A DNA stretch of 32,468 nt from Chloroflexota bacterium (lineage in GTDB: Bacteria > Chloroflexota > Anaerolineae > VGOG01), in NCBI GenBank assembly GCA_016875995.1, contig VGOG01000015.1, positions 1 to 32,468 on the forward strand. The letters run 5' to 3'. This document shows, in pieces, positions 16,636 to 22,381 of this stretch. A program made the translations under genes and the position numbers. How positions within the stretch are numbered: the stretch's first letter is position 1; every line of letters begins with the position of its first letter. Below the pieces are notes generated by a model. The model saw only the letters and a list, made by a program, of their open reading frames with translations, did not search any database and was not told the DNA's origin.

Positions 16636-17226
16636 TCAACGCGCTTCGGGCGGTATCCAGGGGGGCAGGCGCGCCTTTTCGTCAGCCTGATAGTCCAGAT
16701 AGTTGGCCTCAAAAATGCGCACTAACAGTGGACAGTAAGCCAACGGCACATCCGGCAGACCGCGATTGACGACCATGATGAGAGTCGCCAGAGCGATCTT
16801 GGCCACACGTGGCCGCTGCTCTCGGTAAGCACGCAACGCACATTCGTCCAGTCGACGCTCCAGTTCAGCCAGGAAGGAGTCGTCCAGCAGGTAACGGATG
16901 CGACCGGTGATGAACAGATACTTGCGGCTGTGCTTCTCCTCCACGACACGGTGCGGATCAAGAATTACCGGCTCAAGGCCCACCTTGAGCCGCTCGGCCC
17001 ATCCAGCAAGCCCGACCATCCGCTCCCACATGCGGCGACGATCAAAGCGCAGGTCGCGCAATTCCAGCTCATCAGCCAGCTCGTACGAATGCCACTGGTA
17101 CTCACCCATTCTTGGCCCCAGGTCGGCTAAGAAGTTCCGATCATCCTTCATCGCGGCCAGCGAGTGGTAATCCTCGAAGCGTAAGCTGACCTCCCGGCCA
17201 GGTCGGTTTCGTTGTCTTTTCCCCAT
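16636..17226 (-). CDS. Hypothetical protein in the toxin-antitoxin cluster
   Basis: A 196-aa protein starting MGKRQRNRPGREVSLRFEDY. It is Arg/Leu-rich and mostly helical, with LRDLRFDRRRMWERMVGLAG, EKHSRKYLFITGRIRYLLDD and a C-terminal hydrophobic stretch VAKIALATLIMVVNRGLPDV. I recognise no domain. The ATG at 17226 is chosen because GAGGTGAGG lies 4-5 nt upstream; an in-frame codon at 17268 would extend it into repeat C. It lies downstream of the TumE-like gene and ends 10 nt before the UPF0175 fragment. A role in the neighbouring TA-like unit is possible but not shown. Confidence 0.65.
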   Translation of the reverse strand: MGKRQRNRPGREVSLRFEDYHSLAAMKDDRNFLADLGPRMGEYQWHSYELADELELRDLRFDRRRMWERMVGLAGWAERLKVGLEPVILDPHRVVEEKHSRKYLFITGRIRYLLDDSFLAELERRLDECALRAYREQRPRVAKIALATLIMVVNRGLPDVPLAYCPLLVRIFEANYLDYQADEKARLPPWIPPEAR

Positions 17227-17267
17227 TAGCCTCACCTCAAGTATCCAATTTAGCGGTGCCGGCAACA

Positions 17268-17296
17268 ACCGCTTTCATGCCACTTCCCCTTGCACC
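17268..17296. repeat. Duplicated leader repeat, copy C (partial)
   Basis: A 29-nt stretch matching 16132-16160 with three mismatches (core GGCATGAAAG on the minus strand). It lies about 40 nt upstream of the gene at 17226, as copies A and B lie at the starts of their genes. Confidence 0.65.
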
Positions 17297-17354
17297 ATCC
17301 GCTCCGACCACCGTGGCTGCACGCCGAAAGCCCTGGCCTGCAGTCCCCACGTGG

Positions 17355-17720
17355 TTAAGCCAACTGCCAACGGACAAATTCGAGCACCTGGCGCAGGGCA
17401 GCCTCTGGCACGGAATCCAAATAGCTTTCGACGATCGTGCCTTCGTCGCCATCGTGAAAGTGGTCGGGAAATGTGCCCACGTGCGGATGGTGGGGCGCAT
17501 TATCCCACCGAAACAACTGGCCGCGTTGCCGACGTTGCTCCCAGTGATAGGCATAGTCTCCATCTGCTGAGAGCCAAACGTCCAGAAATGACCCATCGGT
17601 GAATGTCAACCGCAGTTTGTTGGGGCTGGTGGGCGTCCCCCCGACAAAGGTTGTACTTGTGACAACATCCCTGAACTCGTCCAGCGCGAGGCGGACAAGG
17701 GCCTGGTATGTCACCAGCAT
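17355..17720 (-). CDS. TumE-family (DUF6516-like) toxin
   Basis: A 121-aa protein. The middle and end read DGSFLDVWLSADGDYAYHWE, LFRWDNAPHHPHVGTFPDHF and VVESYLDSVPEAAL-like sequence, which matches the small TumE/DUF6516 proteins (YsYHWq..G.l.RWDNAPHHp...tfPhH.H). These occur as the toxin-like half of two-gene modules. The biochemical target is not known to me. The ATG at 17720 follows the partner gene's TAG by 3 nt, the tight spacing expected for TA pairs. All family motifs look intact, so this is the best candidate for a functional toxin in the cluster. Confidence 0.78.
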   Translation of the reverse strand: MLVTYQALVRLALDEFRDVVTSTTFVGGTPTSPNKLRLTFTDGSFLDVWLSADGDYAYHWEQRRQRGQLFRWDNAPHHPHVGTFPDHFHDGDEGTIVESYLDSVPEAALRQVLEFVRWQLA

Positions 17721-17723
17721 GGT

Positions 17724-18008
17724 CTATCCCCTTCCCGCCATCTGGCGCAGACGCGCAATGTGGGCCTCCTTATTTTTCCAAACGATGTAATCTTCCCACG
17801 CCGGGTGTCCAGGAATCTCTCCATCCTGAATCGCCTGGTATAGTGATTCCTTGGAGAACACGTCGTATCGCTCGCGGATCCGAGCGATTTCCCACTCCGC
17901 CAGCCGAATCTCTTTTTCGATGAAGGCCAGTAACCCTTTTCGAATGAGCTCAGATTCCGAAATCGCCAACGTGTTGCTCAATTCGAGAGTCAACGCTTGC
18001 ACGTCCAT
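17724..18008 (-). CDS. Putative antitoxin partner of the TumE-like protein
   Basis: A 94-aa helical protein: MDVQALTLELSNTLAISESE, LIRKGLLAFIEKEIRLAEWE, IARIRERYDVFSKESL, then PAWEDYIVWKNKEAHIARL. Similar small proteins, with ELIRxxLxxFLExxLRxxExE followed by RYxVxSxxEL, precede TumE-like or other RNase-like toxins. No helix-turn-helix is obvious; the N-terminal half could dimerise in RHH fashion. The leader, Shine-Dalgarno (AGGAGG) and start codon are in repeat copy B. It is 3 nt from the TumE-like gene. Confidence 0.7.
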   Translation of the reverse strand: MDVQALTLELSNTLAISESELIRKGLLAFIEKEIRLAEWEIARIRERYDVFSKESLYQAIQDGEIPGHPAWEDYIVWKNKEAHIARLRQMAGRG

Positions 18009-18055
18009 TTTGACACCTCCTGATCAGTTTTCGTCATCACTTTCATGCCAGTTCC
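18005..18055. repeat. Duplicated leader repeat, copy B
   Basis: Identical to 16101-16151 except one base in 51. It carries the ribosome binding site and start codon of the antitoxin-like gene at 18008 and a possible short upstream ORF (MKVMTKTDQEVSKW). Confidence 0.8.
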
Positions 18056-18068
18056 TCTGGCACGGCAC

Positions 18069-18341
18069 TCAACCCAGCTCTTCCGCCAATGTTTCGGCGC
18101 TGAAGGGCGGCTCCATGCCACGCGCGTAGGCGTAACGAGCCAGTTCAGATTGCGATACGCCAGCCTGGTGTGCGGCCGCCCCAAAGGACATCCCCCCACG
18201 CGCATACCGTTCCAAAGCGCGTTCGATTCTCAACTCCCGCAGCCCGCGTTCCAATATTTCTGCCCAAAACTCCTGATTGGCTGAATCAAGTTCCTGGACC
18301 AGCGAAGCCAGAACGGTCAAAGTCAATGCTCTAGTTGACAT
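18069..18341 (-). CDS. UPF0175-family helix-turn-helix antitoxin-like protein
   Basis: A 90-aa protein with the UPF0175 layout. An N-terminal helix region (LTLTVLASLVQELDSANQEF) is followed by LRIERALERYARGGMSFGAA and an HTH-like AHQAGVSQSELARYAYARGM, with the usual acidic tail EPPFSAETLAEELG. UPF0175 proteins act as DNA-binding antitoxins or regulators, usually next to PIN or nucleotidyltransferase toxins. GGAGGTGAAC precedes the ATG at 18341. It heads a run with the antitoxin-like and TumE-like genes, driven by the strong promoter at 18407, and may repress it. Confidence 0.82.
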   Translation of the reverse strand: MSTRALTLTVLASLVQELDSANQEFWAEILERGLRELRIERALERYARGGMSFGAAAHQAGVSQSELARYAYARGMEPPFSAETLAEELG

Positions 18342-18406
18342 CGTTCACCTCCAACAATAGTGTTTTCACTTTTCACTTTCAAGAATGGTAGGGCGCATTA
18401 CATCAA

Positions 18407-18435
18407 ATTATATCACCTTTGCTTATGGAAATCAA
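18407..18435 (-). promoter_or_regulatory. Sigma-70-type promoter of the UPF0175 gene and TA cluster
   Basis: Minus strand: TTGATT (-35), 17-bp spacer ending GTGA, TATAAT (-10, extended TGa). The predicted start is near 18400, giving a 60-nt leader that contains a GAAAGTGAAAAGTGAAAA run. Confidence 0.78.
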
Positions 18436-18467
18436 GGTTGTTACCAGGAAACCATCCCCTGTCTGAG

Positions 18468-18895
18468 CTACTCCCCCACCTCGATAACCAGCCGATCCCC
18501 CTCCCGCTCGATCTCCGTCCCCATCTCCGCCGAGAGGCTGCGTATCCGCTCGGCGATCTCGTCGAAGGCAGCACCGCTGGCCCGATTGACCTGCATGTAG
18601 GAGATGAGCAGTGGGATCAATTCGATGCGCTCTACGCCCTGCGAGGTAGCGGTGAGGAGGAAAAGCAGTTGCTGATCGTTGCGCAGTTCCGGGTCCACGT
18701 AGTAGTCGTCAATCAGGTCGCCGGTGTCGTAGAGGATGGGCTTGCCGGTGTAGCAGACCCCGTCGCCGCCGGCTTGGCCGTACCAGCAGGCCCACAACTG
18801 GCACCGACGAGCAGCCCCGCCAGCACAGTCAGGAGTATCAGGCCGTGCCCGATCCTGACCTGGATTCCACCCCCAAAGCGCAACCTCAGAAACAT
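18468..18895 (-). pseudogene. CapA-like (poly-gamma-glutamate synthesis type) lipoprotein remnant with central deletion
   Basis: ATG 18895, with AGGAGG 6 nt upstream, opens a lipoprotein signal peptide: a charged start, then LILLTVLAGLLVGASC with cysteine as lipid site. Very soon after, the reading frame for a different part takes over: GKPILYDTGDLIDDYYVDPE, LRNDQQLLFLLTATSQGVER, IELIPLLISYMQVNRASGAA. That is the C-terminal end of the PGA_cap/CapA metallophosphatase-like fold (GkPilYstGnf.fd). Some 200 residues including the metal-binding core are missing and the two ends are out of frame. The start overlaps the PanE-like stop by 10 nt, so it was once in that operon. Confidence 0.65.
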
Positions 18896-20004
18896 ATCAC
18901 ACCTCCTATCAACCTCCCCCAAGTTCCCCCGCTCCACCAGCCGCCCTTCCCAAGACCACAAGCAGCCAGCAGGCGCTCCGGCTGGCCTCGGTACTCTTCC
19001 CAGGGAATCTCCTCCTTCACGATGCCCATCAGCACTGCGTGCAAGGCTCGATTCACCGGCGCGTCCATCCCCAACTCCTGGGCGTACCTGACCACCGCCC
19101 CGTTCAGGCACTCCACCTCCGACTTGCCTTTGCCTCTGGACAGGTCCATGTGCAAGGAGGGCATCTTGCCACCGCGGCCAGGGACGATGACCCTCTGGAA
19201 AATGGGGCGCAACAGCCAGGCGGGCAGGGAGCAGATAGCCCAGGCGAACAGGGGCACGGAGTAGCCGGGCAGGGACACCGGGCAAGGGATCAGGGACAAG
19301 GGACAAGGGACAAGGGCTCGCATCACCGCCACCGCTTCGCAGAAGGCAGCCTGCTCCAGGTAAAACAGGCGGCTATCGGCAAAGGACTCAGCGGGGGACA
19401 CGTCCAGGATAGCCGGGGCAGCATTGGCCACGATGTTCAGGAGCAGCTTGGACCATTTCATCGCCTGGTAGCTTCGATACACGGCAGTCCTGAAACCAGT
19501 CACGCGGAAGACCTCGGCCAACTCAGTGACCGACTGACCAGGCGCGGTGGGCGCCAGGCCAATGCCACCCCGTGTGGTGGCCAGGCGCACCAGCCCAGGC
19601 TCCTGAACCTCCACTGACAGAGTAATCACCGCTGAGAGAATCGTCACCTCATCCAAGAGCTCCGCTACCGTTTCCTCGCCTCCCACGCCGTTCTGCATGA
19701 TGAGAATAGGAACGCCGCGCCGCGCCAGTGGCTCGACCTGGGCTGCGGCCTCGGCTGTGTCGTAGGCTTTCACGGTCAGGAGAACCAAATCGAAGGGCTC
19801 ATCGGCCCCATCCAGCACACTCGTTACCGCCCGCACGTTCGTCGTCCGTGTGACCTGTCCGCCTTCCTCGACGCCTAAGCCCCGCGCTTGCACCGCAGCC
19901 ACGTAAGGCTGACGGCCCACCAGGGTCACCTCGTGACCCGCTAGCGCCAACCGATGCCCCACCAGCGAACCAATAGCCCCCGCCCCAACAATCAACGCCC
20001 GCAC
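18886..20004 (-). CDS. 2-dehydropantoate 2-reductase family protein (PanE/ApbA-like)
   Basis: About 372 aa, longer than the usual 300-310. The N-terminus has the NADPH loop LIVGAGAIGSLVGHRLALAG and VTLVGR, then LVLLTVKAYDT and PILIMQNGVGGEE. The C-terminal half has MKWSKLLLNIVANAAPAILD with the catalytic lysine, and SRGKGKSEVECLNGAVVRYA with HAVLMGIVKEEIPW. Family reaction: NADPH reduction of 2-ketopantoate to pantoate (CoA pathway), though many homologues act on other 2-keto acids. The GTG at 20004 is preferred because GGAG lies just upstream and VRALIVGAGAIG aligns with the family. The in-frame ATG at 20058 would add YWILGIG, encoded by a repeat. An in-frame insert (PCPLSLIPCPVSLPG) comes from heptad repeats at 19283. 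Confidence 0.87.
   Translation of the reverse strand: MRALIVGAGAIGSLVGHRLALAGHEVTLVGRQPYVAAVQARGLGVEEGGQVTRTTNVRAVTSVLDGADEPFDLVLLTVKAYDTAEAAAQVEPLARRGVPILIMQNGVGGEETVAELLDEVTILSAVITLSVEVQEPGLVRLATTRGGIGLAPTAPGQSVTELAEVFRVTGFRTAVYRSYQAMKWSKLLLNIVANAAPAILDVSPAESFADSRLFYLEQAAFCEAVAVMRALVPCPLSLIPCPVSLPGYSVPLFAWAICSLPAWLLRPIFQRVIVPGRGGKMPSLHMDLSRGKGKSEVECLNGAVVRYAQELGMDAPVNRALHAVLMGIVKEEIPWEEYRGQPERLLAACGLGKGGWWSGGTWGRLIGGVICF
19283..19317. repeat. Five heptads (CAAGGGA type) inside the PanE-like gene
   Basis: CAAGGGA, TCAGGGA, CAAGGGA, CAAGGGA, CAAGGGC in strict 7-bp register. It encodes the non-family segment PCPLSLIPCPVSL between CEAVAVMRAL and the next conserved block. The same heptad class occurs at 2444-2537 and 23841-23927. 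Confidence 0.8.
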
Positions 20005-20107
20005 GTCGCTCCTCCCAATACCCAATATCCAATATCCAGCTATCTCGCGCAACTCCACGGCGATCTCGGTGTTGTAAAGAATAGACTTTGAGTTGGAGGA
20101 GATTTCC

Positions 20108-20713
20108 GTGGAGATTCTTCGTTACGTGATCATGATAGCCCTCGGCTACTTGATGGGCTCCCTTCCCGTTGGCTACCTGGTGGTCAAAGTCGTGAAGGGT
20201 ACGGATGTGCGCCAACATGGCAGTGGCCGCTCAGGAGGCACCAACGTCTGGCGGGCGGCCGGCTTTTGGCCCGCTATCCTCACCACCGCAGGCGATTTTC
20301 TAAAGGGCATGAGCGCGGTTCTGATCGCCAGAGCTATCCTGGGCGACTCAGTTGGCGAAATCCTGGTCGGCGTGGCTGCGGTTGTGGGCCACAACTGGTC
20401 CGTTTTCCTGGGCTTTCGGGGTGGTGCGGGCACCGCCACCAATCTGGGTGTGATCTCGGCGCTATCCTTGCCTGTGGCCCTGGCTCTGATCGCCGCCGGG
20501 CTGCTGGTGGTGGTAGTATCCCGTTATGCGTCTCTGGGCTCTTTGGCAGTGGCCATCCTGGCCCCGGCTATCTTCCTCGGCCTGGCCCTCTTCGCTCACC
20601 ATCCCCTGCGCCATGCCCTCTATGGCCTGCTGGCGGGCGCCATTGTTATCCTGGCCCTTCGGCGCAACATCGTCCACCTGCTGTCCGGCACCGAGCGGCG
20701 GCTGAGCTATTAG
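20108..20713 (+). CDS. plsY: PlsY-like glycerol-3-phosphate acyltransferase
   Basis: A 201-aa, five-to-six-helix membrane protein. PlsY transfers acyl groups from acyl phosphate to glycerol 3-phosphate, the first step of phospholipid synthesis. It has LGYLMGSLPVGYLVVKVVKG, the motif-1 region HGSGRSGGTNVWRAAG (canonical form GSGNiGaTNv.R) and motif 2 in GHNWSVFLGFRGGAGTATNL (canonical GH.fPvfl.FkGGKGvAT). The lysine of GGKG is alanine here and NIGAT is RSGGT, so it may be a divergent paralogue with altered substrate or weak activity. GTG 20108 has GGAGG 8 nt upstream; a TTG at 20093 is in frame. It is divergent from the PanE-like gene and followed by a clear terminator at 20735. Confidence 0.85.
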   Translation: MEILRYVIMIALGYLMGSLPVGYLVVKVVKGTDVRQHGSGRSGGTNVWRAAGFWPAILTTAGDFLKGMSAVLIARAILGDSVGEILVGVAAVVGHNWSVFLGFRGGAGTATNLGVISALSLPVALALIAAGLLVVVVSRYASLGSLAVAILAPAIFLGLALFAHHPLRHALYGLLAGAIVILALRRNIVHLLSGTERRLSY

Positions 20714-20734
20714 ATTATAGCACAACGAGCCTTA

Positions 20735-20772
20735 AGGTGCAACGCACTCGAAGTGCTTGCACCTGTTTTTTT
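20735..20772 (+). terminator. Intrinsic terminator after the PlsY-like gene
   Basis: The stem AGGTGCAA / TTGCACCT stacks on an inner GCACT / AGTGC with a CGA loop and one bulged C. It is followed by GTTTTTTT. It separates plsY from the mttB promoter. Confidence 0.85.
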
Positions 20773-20781
20773 GATGGCCTG

Positions 20782-20810
20782 TTGACAAAATCCCGGCTAC
20801 GTGCTATGAT
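20782..20810 (+). promoter_or_regulatory. Sigma-70-type promoter of the mttB-like cluster
   Basis: TTGACA (20782-20787), 17-bp spacer ending GTGC (extended -10 TGn), TATGAT (20805-20810). The transcript would start near 20817, with about 50 nt of leader before the ATG at 20867. Confidence 0.82.
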
Positions 20811-20866
20811 TACGCCGCTCATCGGGGCTCGTCCCCAACATACAGACTTTCACACAGGAGAGAAAA

Positions 20867-22324
20867 ATGCTCAGACCCAAGCTGGAACTACTTGACAAAG
20901 GAACCGTCGAGCGTATCCTGGCGGAGGCCCACGAGTTGCTGTGGGACCCAGGTGTGCGCATCCACAGCGACCAGGCCCTGAAGCTGGTCGCTGAGGCCGG
21001 AGCTACGGTTGATTTCGCCAGCAAAGTGGCTAACATCCCGGTCGAACTGGTTAATAAAACCCTGGAAACGGTCCCTTCCTCGTTTTACCTCTACGATTCC
21101 GAGAGGAACCCTGTCGTCCACTACGGCGACGACGACGTGCAGTTCGACCCAGGCTCAGCAGCCATCGAATTCCTGGATTATGGAGCGACCCGGTCGCGCA
21201 AACCCGTCACCGCCGACTTCGTCGCTTACATCAAGCTGGCTGAGATGCTGCCCGAACTGGACGCCGTCAGCACGGCCCTGGTCTGCTCGGATGTGCCGGA
21301 GAGCATGGCCGATCTGTATCGTCTCTACCTGGTGCTGCGCTACGCCAGGAAGCCCGTGATCAGCGGCGCTTTCGCCGTCGAGACCTGGTCCATCATGAGA
21401 GACCTGCTGGTGGCCGTGGCTGGCAGCAAAGAGGCCCTGGCCGCCAAACCCATTGCCGTGTTCGACGTCTGCCCCTCGCCTCCCCTGCTGTGGAGCGAGA
21501 TCACCTGCCGGAACATGATGGACTGTGCCCGCGCCGGCATACCGGCTCAACTGGTCTCCATGCCCCTGGCTGGCGCGACAGGCCCCGCCACCCTGGTGGG
21601 CTCGGTGGTGCAGCACGCCGCCGAATCGCTGAGCGGGATCACCATCCACCAACTGGCCAGGGCCGGAGCCCCCATCGTCTGGGGTGGCTCGCCCGCCGCG
21701 TTCGACATGCGCACCGGGACACCGCCCATGGGGGCCATCGAGACCCTGATGATAGATTGCGCTTACGTCCAGGTCGGCAAGTACCTGGGACTGCCCACCC
21801 ACGCCTACATGGGCATGAGCGACGCCAAGATCGTGGACGCCCAGGCCGGCTTCGAGTCGGGCATCGGCAACGTTCTGGCCGCCCTGGCCGGGGTGAACAT
21901 GGTCTCCGGCGCCGGCATGATGGACTTCGAGAGCTGCTTCAGCCTGGAGAAGCTGGTGATTGATAACGAGCTCATCGGCATGGCCCGCCGCCTGGTGCGG
22001 GGCGTGGACACCTCGGAGGATCCATTGGCCACGGCCATCATGCGCCAGGTCGGCCATGGAGGCAATTTCCTGGCCACCAAACACACCCGCCGCTGGTTCA
22101 GGCAGGAGCTATTCATCCCTTCCCCGGTCATTGACCGCGATTACCGGGAGGCCTGGGAATCCAAGGGCGCGAAGGATGTAGTGCAACGAGCACATGAACG
22201 GGTGGAGCAGTTGCTGGCCGCCTACGAGCCCAAGCCGCTGCCCAAAGAGGTAGAGCAAGAGCTGGTAGCCATCACCCTGCGGGCGGCCCAAGAGCGGGGG
22301 ATGGGGACACTACCGCCGTTGTAA
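20867..22324 (+). CDS. Trimethylamine methyltransferase (MttB) superfamily protein 1, non-pyrrolysine
   Basis: A 485-aa TIM-barrel corrinoid:methyltransferase family member. MLRPKLELLDKGTVERILAE and ELLWDPGVRIHSD are the standard N-terminus; CPSPPLLWSEITCRNMMDCA, GGSPAAFDMRTGTPPMGAIE and YMGMSDAKIVDAQAGFESGI are central family motifs; VGHGGNFLATKHTRRWFRQE closes the barrel. No amber codon interrupts the frame, so it is of the MtgB/MtpB/MtcB type that demethylates glycine betaine, proline betaine or carnitine-like quaternary amines, passing the methyl group to a corrinoid protein. No corrinoid protein gene is nearby. AGGAGAG lies 5-6 nt before the ATG. It is closely related to protein 3 (23945) and more distant from protein 2. 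Confidence 0.93.
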   Translation: MLRPKLELLDKGTVERILAEAHELLWDPGVRIHSDQALKLVAEAGATVDFASKVANIPVELVNKTLETVPSSFYLYDSERNPVVHYGDDDVQFDPGSAAIEFLDYGATRSRKPVTADFVAYIKLAEMLPELDAVSTALVCSDVPESMADLYRLYLVLRYARKPVISGAFAVETWSIMRDLLVAVAGSKEALAAKPIAVFDVCPSPPLLWSEITCRNMMDCARAGIPAQLVSMPLAGATGPATLVGSVVQHAAESLSGITIHQLARAGAPIVWGGSPAAFDMRTGTPPMGAIETLMIDCAYVQVGKYLGLPTHAYMGMSDAKIVDAQAGFESGIGNVLAALAGVNMVSGAGMMDFESCFSLEKLVIDNELIGMARRLVRGVDTSEDPLATAIMRQVGHGGNFLATKHTRRWFRQELFIPSPVIDRDYREAWESKGAKDVVQRAHERVEQLLAAYEPKPLPKEVEQELVAITLRAAQERGMGTLPPL

Positions 22325-22343
22325 TCTATTGGGGAAAACGGGT

Positions 22344-22381
22344 AATGAGGCAATGAGGCAACGAGGCAATGAGGGAATGAG
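22344..22381. repeat. Octamer tandem repeat (AATGAGGC)n
   Basis: Four and a half 8-bp units: AATGAGGC twice, AACGAGGC, AATGAGGG, then AATGAG. It spans the ATG used here for the second mttB-like gene and supplies ATG and GAGG motifs. Confidence 0.8.

Noticed and set aside
18713-19306. Minus-strand 197-codon frame across the PanE-like 3' end and the capA remnant
   Set aside because: Only its last 60 codons (the CapA signal peptide) are real coding sequence. The rest is out of frame within the PanE-like gene.
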